Shown here: piece by piece, positions 55,515-64,000 of the stretch
Layout: the number at the start of each line of letters is the position of its first letter
Numbering within the stretch: position 1 is the first letter of the stretch
Source: Phocaeicola vulgatus
GTDB lineage: Bacteria; Bacteroidota; Bacteroidia; Bacteroidales; Tannerellaceae
Direction: 5' to 3'
Assembly: GCA_022009975.1 (NCBI GenBank)
Contig: CP091733.1
Coordinates: 1,725,001-1,789,000, forward strand
DNA length: 64,000 nucleotides
Position numbers and translations under genes: made by a program
Notes under the pieces: generated by a model
Database searches by the model: none
What the model saw: only the letters and a program-made list of their open reading frames with translations
What the model was told of the DNA's origin: nothing

Positions 55515-58500
55515 TTAAGCTTTTACTACCAAAACATCCAAAGTGAAATCTTCAAAATCCAAAGTTGTCGCATTGGCTATTGGCTCACTCGTTATTTCTA
55601 TCGATTTAGCCAATACTTGGTTTGAAATATACTCTCTGAATGACTGAATAGCCCCATCCATCTCTGTTGCAGATGCAATCTTTATAATTACTTTGTCTGT
55701 AATATCAAAGCCACTGCTCTTACGTATATTTTGTATACGGTTGACCAGTTCTCGTGCCAAACCTTCTTTCTTCAACTCTTCAGTCACTGTAATATCCAAC
55801 GCAACTGTAAGACGGCCTTCATTTGCCACCAACCATCCTGGGATATCTTCGGATATGATTTCAACATCTGCACGGTCGATAACCGCATCTACACCATCAA
55901 CTTTAAGCGTGAATGTTCCCGCTTTTTCAAATGCATTGATATCTTCTTGACTCATCTGTTGAATAGCAGCAGCCAATGCCTTCATGATTTTGCCGTAACG
56001 CGGACCTAATTTTTTGAAATCAGGTTTGATTTTCTTTACCAAGATACCTTCCGTATTATCAACGAAACGCATTTCTTTCACGTTCACTTCGTTTAATACC
56101 AAGGCTTTGACAGCTTCCAATGCGCTTCTTTGATGCTCGTCCAATACCGGAATCATCAGATGCTGCAACGGCTGGCGAACTTTGATATTGACTTTTCTAC
56201 GAAGAGCCAAAACCATTGATGAGATGCTTTGAGCCATTTGCATACGTTCTTCAAGATCCTTGTCTATCAACTCCTCATGGCAAACAGGGAAGTCTGATAA
56301 ATGAACCGAAGCAACGTGTTCACGACCTGTCACTGCAATCAAATCCCCAAACAGTTTATCAGCATAGAACGGAGCAATAGGAGCCATCAACTTAGCTACT
56401 GTTTCCAAGCAAATGTATAATGTCTGGTAAGCTGAAAGTTTATCTTCGGTCAGACCACCACCCCAGAAACGACGGCGATTCAAACGTACATACCAATTAC
56501 TCAAATTATCATTTACAAAGTCAGAAATAGCACGACCGGCACGAGTCGGTTCGTATGTGTTCAAATAATTATCCACATCTTTCACCAACGTATTCAAGAG
56601 AGAAATAATCCAACGATCTATTTCCGGACAATTTTCCCATGCTACCTCAGGCTGGGAATAATCAAATCCATCCACATTTGCATACAAAGCAAAGAATGAA
56701 TAAGTATTATATAATGTGCCAAAGAACTTACGACGAACCTCTTCAACTCCTTCGATGTCAAACTTCAAATTATCCCAAGGAGAAGCATTGGTTATCATAT
56801 ACCAACGCAATGGATCTGAACCATATTTATCAATAGTGCTGAACGGGTCTACGGCATTGCCTAAACGTTTGGACATCTTGTTTCCATTCTTATCCAAAAC
56901 CAAACCGTTCGATACGACATTCTTATATGCTACGCTATCGAATATCATTGTAGCGATTGCATGAAGAGTAAAGAACCATCCGCGAGTTTGATCCACACCC
57001 TCAGCAATGAAGTCGGCAGGATAATAAGTACGTTCGTCTACCAATTCTTTGTTTTCAAACGGATAGTGCAACTGTGCGTATGGCATAGCTCCTGAATCAA
57101 ACCAAACATCAATCAAGTCGGTTTCACGTTTCATAGGCTTGCCACTCTCTGAAACCAAGATGATATCATCGACGTACGGGCGATGCAAATCTATCTTTTC
57201 GTAATTATCCTTCGAATATACACCCGGTTCAAATCCCCAATCCTTGTAAGGGTTGCTCTTCATGAATCCGGACTTGATAGATTTCTCTATCTCCTCATAC
57301 AATTCCTCAACTGAGCCAATGCACTTCTCTTCACCTTCTTCACTTCTCCATATTGGAAGTGGTGTACCCCAATAGCGAGAACGGCTCAAGTTCCAATCAT
57401 TCAGATTTTCCAGCCATTTGCCAAAACGTCCAGTACCCGTAGATTCCGGTTTCCAGTTGATGGTTTTGTTCAGTTCTATCATTCTATCCTTACATGCGGT
57501 TGAACGGATGAACCAGCTATCCAAAGGATAATAAAGGACTGGTTTATCTGTACGCCAACAGTGCGGATAATTGTGGACATGCTTTTCAATCTTAAATGCT
57601 TGATTGCCTTGCTTCATCTTCATGCAGATGTAGATATCAAGCGTTTCAGCTGCTTGTACTGCCTTCTCATCGTACTTCCCATCTACTGTAAACTGAGGAT
57701 CATAAGCATTCTTCACCCAGCGTCCTTGATATTCTTTATACAATTCCAAATTCACACATTCAGAAACGAATTTATCATCAAGTTCATCCAACAAGTAAAA
57801 TTTACCTGTCAAATCCACCATTGGGCGAGTCTCTCCCTTTTTGTTTATCATAAACAAAGAAGGAATGCCGGCAGCTTTTGCCACAAAAGCATCATCAGCA
57901 CCGAATGTAGGAGCAATATGAACAATACCTGTACCGTCTTCTGTTGTTACATAATCACCGGAGATTACTCGGAATGCCTTAGAGGAAGCATCTTTCCAAG
58001 CTCCTGTTTCTTCATCCAACTCTACAGGTTTAACCCAAGGCATTAGTTGTTCGTATTCCATTCCAACCAAATCCGGACCTTTATATTCTCCGACAACCTT
58101 AAATGGAATCAGTTTATCACCCGGCTTGTAGTCTTCCAATGCCAAGCCTTCAGCCTTTTTATTGAAATGTGTATACAGTAACGCTTTTGCCAAGACAACA
58201 GTCATTTTCTCTCCTGTATACCCATTATACGTTCGGACAGCTACATAGTCAATTTTCGGTCCCACACACAACGCCGTATTAGATGGCAATGTCCATGGAG
58301 TAGTAGTCCAAGCCAAGAAATAGGGAGTTCCCCATTGTGCCATTTCTGACTTAGGATTCTTTATTTTGAATTGCCCAACTACCGTTGTATCTTTTACGTC
58401 ACGATAACACCCAGGCTGGTTCAATTCATGTGAACTCAATCCTGTACCTGCGGCTGGAGAATAAGGCTGGATAGTATATCCTTTGTATAATAAGCCTTTA

Positions 58501-59009
58501 TTATAAAGTTGTTTCAACAACCACCACAATGTTTCAATATAACGATTGTCATAGGTAATGTATGGATTATCCAAATCCACCCAATATCCCATCTTCTGTG
58601 TCAAGTCAGTCCACTCACGAGTGTATTTCATCACCTCCTTGCGACAAGAAGCATTATATTCATCTACCGAAATCTTTTTACCGATGTCTTCTTTTGTTAT
58701 ACCCAAAGCCTTTTCTACACCCAGCTCAACAGGAAGTCCGTGAGTGTCCCAACCGGCTTTACGACGCACCAAATAACCTTTCATCGTTTTATAGCGGCAA
58801 AAAATATCTTTGATGGAACGAGCGATAACATGATGAATACCTGGCATACCATTGGCTGAAGGAGGACCTTCATAAAAAACGAAAGAAGGATGGCCTTCTC
58901 TTATTTCCAAACTCTTGTGAAAGACGTCACCGTCCTGCCATTTCTTAAGGATTTCCTTATTCACGTCCGATAAGTCGAACTTAGAATATTCGGTAAATTT
59001 CTTAGTCAT
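55515..59009 (-). CDS. ileS: Isoleucyl-tRNA synthetase
   Basis: This 1,164-residue class I synthetase charges tRNA-Ile. PSANGMPGIHHVIARSIKD (about residues 50-68) is the HIGH motif region in the form GIHH. DKNGNKMSKRLGNAVDPFS (about 700-718) is the KMSKS loop as KMSKR. The editing domain has TTPWTLPSNTALCVG (about 235-250) and YVTTEDGTGIVHIAP (about 350). The length and motif forms are those of the long, eukaryote-like IleS type found in Bacteroidetes. The sequence has no frameshift over 3.5 kb. A -7 element TATCTTTG lies at 59049-59056. Confidence 0.98.
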   Translation of the reverse strand: MTKKFTEYSKFDLSDVNKEILKKWQDGDVFHKSLEIREGHPSFVFYEGPPSANGMPGIHHVIARSIKDIFCRYKTMKGYLVRRKAGWDTHGLPVELGVEKALGITKEDIGKKISVDEYNASCRKEVMKYTREWTDLTQKMGYWVDLDNPYITYDNRYIETLWWLLKQLYNKGLLYKGYTIQPYSPAAGTGLSSHELNQPGCYRDVKDTTVVGQFKIKNPKSEMAQWGTPYFLAWTTTPWTLPSNTALCVGPKIDYVAVRTYNGYTGEKMTVVLAKALLYTHFNKKAEGLALEDYKPGDKLIPFKVVGEYKGPDLVGMEYEQLMPWVKPVELDEETGAWKDASSKAFRVISGDYVTTEDGTGIVHIAPTFGADDAFVAKAAGIPSLFMINKKGETRPMVDLTGKFYLLDELDDKFVSECVNLELYKEYQGRWVKNAYDPQFTVDGKYDEKAVQAAETLDIYICMKMKQGNQAFKIEKHVHNYPHCWRTDKPVLYYPLDSWFIRSTACKDRMIELNKTINWKPESTGTGRFGKWLENLNDWNLSRSRYWGTPLPIWRSEEGEEKCIGSVEELYEEIEKSIKSGFMKSNPYKDWGFEPGVYSKDNYEKIDLHRPYVDDIILVSESGKPMKRETDLIDVWFDSGAMPYAQLHYPFENKELVDERTYYPADFIAEGVDQTRGWFFTLHAIATMIFDSVAYKNVVSNGLVLDKNGNKMSKRLGNAVDPFSTIDKYGSDPLRWYMITNASPWDNLKFDIEGVEEVRRKFFGTLYNTYSFFALYANVDGFDYSQPEVAWENCPEIDRWIISLLNTLVKDVDNYLNTYEPTRAGRAISDFVNDNLSNWYVRLNRRRFWGGGLTEDKLSAYQTLYICLETVAKLMAPIAPFYADKLFGDLIAVTGREHVASVHLSDFPVCHEELIDKDLEERMQMAQSISSMVLALRRKVNIKVRQPLQHLMIPVLDEHQRSALEAVKALVLNEVNVKEMRFVDNTEGILVKKIKPDFKKLGPRYGKIMKALAAAIQQMSQEDINAFEKAGTFTLKVDGVDAVIDRADVEIISEDIPGWLVANEGRLTVALDITVTEELKKEGLARELVNRIQNIRKSSGFDITDKVIIKIASATEMDGAIQSFREYISNQVLAKSIEITSEPIANATTLDFEDFTLDVLVVKA

Positions 59010-59048
59010 ATCGTGATGTTATTTATTAGCTAATATAAATTACGGCCG

Positions 59049-59056
59049 CAAAGATA
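59049..59056 (-). promoter_or_regulatory. Promoter -7 element for ileS
   Basis: The reverse strand reads TATCTTTG, matching TAnnTTTG, 39 bases before the start. The upstream TTTTG (59069-59073) is too close for a standard -33. Confidence 0.55.
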
Positions 59057-59177
59057 ATGAATATCCGCCAAAACTGCCGTATTGTTTTCAGATTTTCGTT
59101 CCAATGATTCTTTTATTTCATCTCAACAGAATTTCTGAAACAGTTCGACTGTTATGACGGATAATCGTTTTCGCCTT

Positions 59178-59698
59178 TTATTTTTCCGTTTTATACCATG
59201 ATGCATACATATGGTAATTTCGGGCAATTTTCTGATTAATCTCTTTTGATTGTTCCGGGTCTACTTTCTTGACGAATTTCGCAGGTACTCCTGCATAGAT
59301 ACTTCCCGGTTCAACAATGGTATTGCTCAATACGACAGAACCGGCAGCAACAATGGCACCTTCACCTATCACAGCATGATCCATCACAACAGACCCCATT
59401 CCTATCAATGCGCCATGACAAATTTTCGCTCCATGAATCGTAACGTTATGTCCAATAGAAACATCATCGCCTATCTCTATGGTTGACTTCTCATACAATG
59501 TGTGTAACACTGAGCCGTCTTGGATATTCACACCATTCCCTATACGGATGGAATTGACATCACCACGCAAATAGTACCAAACCAAATACTGCATCCATCG
59601 CCTATTATTACATCACCAACGATTGTTGCATTATCTGCCAAAAACGTATCTTTACCAATGATGGGAGTAAATCCTCTCACCGATCTAATCAATGCCAT
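59178..59698 (-). CDS. Gamma-carbonic-anhydrase-family hexapeptide protein (one frameshift)
   Basis: The repaired length is 173 residues. The start MALIRSVRGFTPIIGKDTFL is followed by the left-handed beta-helix with hexapeptide repeats: ATIVGDVIIGDGCSIW, VNSIRIGNGVNIQDGSVLHT (about 55-75), VSIGHNVTIHGAKI with the metal His residues (about 90-105), and GMGSVVMDHAVIGEGAIVAA. The C-terminal helix ends with NYHMYASWYKTEK. Frame breaks at 59569-59571 (one T missing on the coding strand; repair WFGTILRGDVNSIRIG). Many such YrdA/PaaY proteins show no anhydrase activity. Confidence 0.9.
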
Positions 59699-59704
59699 AT
59701 CTTT

Positions 59705-61498
59705 TTAAATTTCTTCTGTTTTCTTTTTCAACCAAGCTTTTTCCTCTTCTGTCAAATACGGGCTTAGTTTTTCATAAACCTCTTGATGATATTTGTTAAG
59801 CCATGCGTGTTCACGAGCCGACAACATAGATACTTGCACCAAGGTTGTATCAATATAGCAGAGCGTCAATGTTTCCATTCTTAAGAACTTGCCATATTCT
59901 GTTTCACAGTCTTCCACAACCTCTATCATGTTTTCTGTACGGATTCCATACTGTCCTGTGCGGTATAATGCCGGTTCGTCACTCATCACCATGCCTGCCT
60001 CGATGACCACCGGGTTCTCCTCCATACGGATGCTTTGCGGACCTTCATGGACATTCAAGCAGTGGCCGATGCCATGGCATGTACCATGCAGATAATTGAT
60101 TCCTGCATCCCACATAGGCTTACGGGCTAATATATCCAATTGAGAACCTCTCGTTCCTACCGGGAATTTACATTTTGCCATATCGATTGTACCTTTAAGA
60201 GCCAAGGTGAAATCTCTCTTCATTTGCTCTGTAGGTTTGCATAAAGCGATAGTACGAGTCACATCTGTCGTTCCATCCAAATATTGTCCACCACTATCCA
60301 ACAGATAGAGGTTATCCGGCTTCAGTTGCGCATCTTGTTCAGGAGTAGAAGAAACAGCATAATGTACTACGGCACCGTGAGGCCCATAACTTGAAATAGT
60401 TTCAAAACTATCCATGATATACAAAGGTTGTTCCGCACGGAAAGCAGTTAATTTTTTGCTTGCGCTTAATTCCGTCACCTTATTTCCTGCGGCCATCTCT
60501 TGTTCCAACCAATAGAAGAATTTCGTCAATGCGATGCCATCCTTCAAAACAGCGTTACGGTATCCTTTCCGTTCGGTCGGGTTTTTAATACTCTTCAACG
60601 TATTGGCAGGAGAAATACCTTTGATGATTGTTACACCTTTTGGCAAAGCATTACAAATCGCTTTATTGGTATGCGCTGTATCCAAATAGACAGTGGTAGT
60701 TTCTGGCAATTTAGATAAATAATGACAAATACGTGAATAATCAGCCAACACAACCCCATCTTTCTTCAAGCGTTCAGCAATCTCTGCAGGCACTTTCTTA
60801 GGATTGATGAAAAGGACATTCTCCTCTTGTGAAACAAACATATAAGCAATAGCTACTGGATTGCAAGTAACATCTGTTCCTCTAAAATTACAAGTCCAAG
60901 CCACTTCGTCCAAAGCAGAAAGAATTGTACAATCTGCTCCTGCTTTATGGAGCATCATATTTATATCAGTAAGTTTATCTTCAGTTGATTTACCACTAAA
61001 TTCTATCGGCATGTCAAACACCATGTCTTCTGGAATAGCAGGACGGTCAGTCCAAATAGCGTCAATCAAGGCTGCTTCTGAATTCAAAGATATGTGCTTC
61101 CGCTTTAATTGTACTTCCAATGCATCAGCTTCTTCAGCACTATATGTCTCTCCATTCAAGCCAACTGTATCACCAGCAGACAACTCTGACAACAGGAAAT
61201 CAGTAATAGAAGGAGTTCCTTCAATTTTCAACTTATATAAATCGATTCCTGTACCAGCCAATTGGTCTTCAGCTTGCAAAAAATAACGAGAATCTGTCCA
61301 TAGACCTGCTTTATCCAAAGTTACAACCACTGTTCCGGCAGATCCTGTGAAACCAGAAATCCACACTCTGTATTTCCAACATGCACCCGGATATTCGCTC
61401 ATGTGCGGATCGGTTGTCGGAATAATATAAGCAGAGATGTTATGCTCTTTCATTACTTTCCTCAAAGCGGAAAGACGTTCAACAATCTGTGTTTTCAT
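59705..61498 (-). CDS. Xaa-Pro aminopeptidase (aminopeptidase P, M24B)
   Basis: The protein has 597 residues in three parts: two creatinase-like N-terminal domains (residues 1-310; ISAYIIPTTDPHMSEYPGAC, WTDSRYFLQAEDQL) and the C-terminal pita-bread domain (about 320-540). Metal ligands are in LLDSGGQYLDGTTDVTRTIA (D, D), GTCHGIGHCLNVHEGPQ (H), VMSDEPALYRTG (E) and GIRTENMIEV (E). The length matches the eukaryote-like long APP form usual in Bacteroidetes. It removes the residue before proline from peptides in the cytoplasm. It lies six bases before the carbonic-anhydrase-like gene on the same strand. Confidence 0.95.
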   Translation of the reverse strand: MKTQIVERLSALRKVMKEHNISAYIIPTTDPHMSEYPGACWKYRVWISGFTGSAGTVVVTLDKAGLWTDSRYFLQAEDQLAGTGIDLYKLKIEGTPSITDFLLSELSAGDTVGLNGETYSAEEADALEVQLKRKHISLNSEAALIDAIWTDRPAIPEDMVFDMPIEFSGKSTEDKLTDINMMLHKAGADCTILSALDEVAWTCNFRGTDVTCNPVAIAYMFVSQEENVLFINPKKVPAEIAERLKKDGVVLADYSRICHYLSKLPETTTVYLDTAHTNKAICNALPKGVTIIKGISPANTLKSIKNPTERKGYRNAVLKDGIALTKFFYWLEQEMAAGNKVTELSASKKLTAFRAEQPLYIMDSFETISSYGPHGAVVHYAVSSTPEQDAQLKPDNLYLLDSGGQYLDGTTDVTRTIALCKPTEQMKRDFTLALKGTIDMAKCKFPVGTRGSQLDILARKPMWDAGINYLHGTCHGIGHCLNVHEGPQSIRMEENPVVIEAGMVMSDEPALYRTGQYGIRTENMIEVVEDCETEYGKFLRMETLTLCYIDTTLVQVSMLSAREHAWLNKYHQEVYEKLSPYLTEEEKAWLKKKTEEI

Positions 61499-61523
61499 TG
61501 CATATTTTTTATTAGTTATGATG

Positions 61524-61531
61524 CAAAGATA
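61524..61531 (-). promoter_or_regulatory. Promoter -7 element for the aminopeptidase P gene
   Basis: The reverse strand reads TATCTTTG, 25 bases before the start codon. The upstream gap to the MATE stop is short, so read-through is also possible. Confidence 0.55.
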
Positions 61532-61557
61532 AACATTTCAATTGAACTTTGTTCATT

Positions 61558-62887
61558 TCACCATATCTTCTTCGATAAAGTTCGGAACCAAATGAATGAT
61601 ACGATTCCTTTTAAGATACTTGATATACAGATTGCCCACCATACGCCTTCTATTCCTAATCCTATGGCACCCAAAAGCATAGCCAAAGGAAGCCGGAGTG
61701 TATTAAACACGATACTGGTAACTGCTGGCGGTACAGTACGACCTATGCCATAAAACAGTCCTTGCATCGTAATTTCCAACATCAGGAACATCATGGAATA
61801 GCCATCGATACGCAAAAAGAGACCTCCTGCCATATAGGCTTCTCTCTCCGGAACCACGATTGAAAAAATCTCATTACCATAAAAGACATAGAGGAATGTA
61901 CAAAAGATACCAAAGATGGAAGTCATCATCAAAGTCGTCCGGTATGCAGCTTCTACCCTGTCTCTCTTCCTTGCAGCATAGTTTTGTGCTGTAAAGGCAC
62001 TCAGTGCCGTACTGAATCCCTGTGATGTATTCCACGCTATAGCCTCAATCTGACCACCGGTCGTCAGTGCGACCAATCCATAATGACCGCCATAAGTGGA
62101 AGCCGTTCTTCCCATCAACATATTGATGACCGCAAAAAAGCTATTCAATAATGCTACAGGAATTCCTATACGCACAACCTTCAATGTATACCTCCATTTC
62201 AAAGGGACAAAAAAGTGGAAATCATCCCACAATTTGTTCCTTACTTTCAGTTGGTAAACAAACAATAATATCACCATGCATTGAGATAACCACGTGGCAT
62301 AAGCAGCTCCTGCCGTTCCCCATCCAAAGAGTAAAATAAATAAGGGATCTAGCAACATATTCAATACCAATCCTGCACCACTGATATAAAATGGTATCTT
62401 GCTCAATCCAGCGGCATTGTGTACTCCTGTAAAAGCAGAAGCCAAAAACACAAACGGGAAAGCCGTGCTGACGATACGTAGATATTCCACTGCCTTGGCG
62501 GATATCTCAGGGCTTAATTTATACAATGACACAATGGGGATAGCTAACGAAAAGAAAATGACTCCCCACATCAATGAAAAAATCAAAGCCAGTGTCAAGT
62601 TATGCGCAGCATATGCCTTCGCTTCCTGTTGATTTCCAGAGCCAATGGATTGCCCCACGGTCACTTCCGCTCCAACTTTATTCAACAACGAAAAAGATTG
62701 GAGCATCCAAGTCAATATACCTACAGCTCCTATGGCAGCAACTGCTTCGCTACCTATTCGACCTACCCACGCCATGTCCGTCAGACTATAAGCCATCTGG
62801 ACGAAAGAAGTTCCCATTATGGGTATTGCCAGATTAAATAATTGCTTCCGAATCGGTCCTTCCGTCAGATTTTTTTACTGATTGCAT
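61558..62887 (-). CDS. MATE-family efflux transporter (one frameshift)
   Basis: The repaired length is 442 residues with twelve membrane helices in two MatE halves. The first frame starts MQSVK at 62887 and breaks at the seven-A run opposite 62870-62876 (one extra base). The repaired N-terminus NLTEGPIRKQLFNLAIPIMG is the family's classic start. Later marks are SLTDMAWVGRIGSEAVAAIG (about residues 35-55) and GGQIEAIAWNTSQGFSTALS (about 270). It exports drugs or metabolites with sodium or protons. A prediction from the unrepaired frame starts too late, at 62817. Confidence 0.9.
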
Positions 62888-62896
62888 TTTTTTATA

Positions 62897-63999
62897 TTAA
62901 ATCATACCCAACATATGACTGCGGGACAATAAGCATGCCCCCATCAACCCTCCTTTTTTTCTCCTAATTGAGATACTACTAATTTTTGTATCTTGATTCA
63001 CTAAATTTAATGAATATTTCCGCACTGCACTCTGCATAGGCAAACGAAGATATTCCTGTGTTGCAGACAAAGGTCCCACCGATAATCACAAGTTCCGGAT
63101 TAAGCACATTGATAAATCCTGCAGTCCATCTGCCTAACACATACCCGATATGCTCAACCATCTCTATTGCCAATACGTCTTCTTTCAGCACTGCCTCCAC
63201 GAAGTCAGACAAAAGGAATTCTCCATGCTCCCTAAGCATATCAGCCATAATAGTTGTACTCCCTTGCTCCAAGCGTTCTTTCAATATGCGTTCCACTGCA
63301 TATCCTGAAGCCTCTGTTTCCAAACATCCTTTCTTGCCACAATTACAGATTACTTCATTATCCACAGCACATATATGTCCTATCTCGCCTGAAACCAGAT
63401 TTACCATAGTATATTTTTCCTCCTATGATTATTCCAGCCCCTAATCCCCAATTCAGATTAAGGAACAAAATGTTTTTTTCATCTTTAACAGCGCCCATCA
63501 TGTATTCACCATAAATCATGGAACGTGAATCGTTTTCCAAATAGACAGGAATTCCCAAACGCTCTTCCAATACTCTTGCCAAAGGACGTTGATTAAAATA
63601 GAAATAGGAATAAGAGTATCCTTTTTCCGAATTAACACGCCCCGCAATGTTCACACCTATCTGCAATATCTTTTGGCGTGGGATATCCAAACCTGCAATA
63701 TAATCTTTAATAATCAGAGATAACGCATCCAGTGCCTCGGTGGTATCTTCCAAGTTATAAGGCACTTCCACCTGTTCAGAAACCATTTTACCACGAAAGT
63801 CAATTGTCGCAAGTTGAATTTTCTTACGCTGGATATCTACTCCGACAAAATAGCCAGACTTCGGATTTAAACCATAAATATTAGGCTTCCTTCCTCCATT
63901 GGTATTCTGTTTGCCTAAATCTATGAGGAATTGCCTATCTATTAATTCGGATACAAATTTGGTTACCGTCGGTATACTTATATCCAATTCCTTCGCCAT
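62897..63999 (-). CDS. ROK-family regulator or sugar kinase (partial, two frameshifts)
   Basis: Frame one from the window edge has the end of a helix-turn-helix (MAKELDISIPTVTKFVSELI) and the ROK ATPase start FVGVDIQRKKIQLATIDFRG, ENDSRSMIYGEYMMGA, then a break opposite 63392-63394 (two Ts missing or one extra; repair KSGFSGEIGHICAV). CNCGKKGCLETEASGYAV is the zinc motif of ROK proteins. The second break (63069-63071, one extra T) leads to GGTLSATQEYLRLPMQSAVR and the end at 62897. As a NagC-like protein with DNA-binding domain it should repress sugar genes. The 5' end lies beyond the window. Confidence 0.85.
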
Positions 64000-64000
64000 A

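Overview
The window comes from a Bacteroidales genome, most likely Parabacteroides. The 16S rRNA is Parabacteroides-like from memory. Promoters have the Bacteroidetes -7 motif TAnnTTTG with an upstream TTTG or TTG. Typical gene families are present: SusC/BtuB-type receptors with a carboxypeptidase-like N-terminus, DUF4374 lipoproteins, DUF4296, FtsX-type MacB permeases, and a CobN-HmuTUV module.

Layout: 1-2550 is the start of an rRNA operon on the minus strand (16S, tRNA-Ile, tRNA-Ala, 5' end of 23S) with two tandem promoters. 2550-3530 holds repeats and an AraC gene remnant. 3530-5520 is a sugar porter plus ribokinase operon. 5720-7524 is an ECF sigma / short anti-sigma / secreted plug-like protein set. 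7640-11624 holds an outer-membrane barrel protein, an AraC regulator with a secreted CMD-cupin enzyme, and glutaminase. 11820-24890 is a large metal-tetrapyrrole locus on the minus strand: DUF4374 lipoprotein, cobalamin riboswitch, TonB-dependent receptor, second DUF4374, PepSY membrane protein, CobN, HmuT-, HmuU- and HmuV-like proteins. 25000-26550 is a damaged restriction-type locus with a 21-bp inverted-repeat element. 26550-32627 holds an ACT protein, PaaK, MFS, Rpe, YitT and ComEC. 32860-38656 holds two FtsX/MacB permeases and their ATPase, preceded by sigma-54-type promoters with paired enhancer dyads. 39189-46371 holds recA followed by a tightly overlapping polysaccharide gene set. 46463-64000 is mostly housekeeping: FolK, a nuclease, a beta-helix lipoprotein, PepD, OmpH, an RNA methyltransferase, LspA, DksA, IleS, gamma-carbonic anhydrase, aminopeptidase P, MATE and ROK.

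Two features run through the whole window. First, 19 genes carry at least one single- or double-base frameshift (24 in total), mostly in homopolymers. Repairing each gives a full-length, family-typical protein whose length is divisible by three. This looks like uncorrected long-read indel error rather than gene decay, so these genes are given as whole coding regions with the break stated.

Second, several gene-end intergenic regions hold arrays of A/T-tract repeats with periods of 11 or 22 bp (one or two DNA helical turns). At three loci an 11-bp array and a 22-bp array lie next to each other.

The best candidate for an under-described system is the cobalamin-riboswitch-controlled CobN/HmuTUV/DUF4374/PepSY locus. 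It has the architecture of the haem (Hmu) system but a corrinoid sensor.
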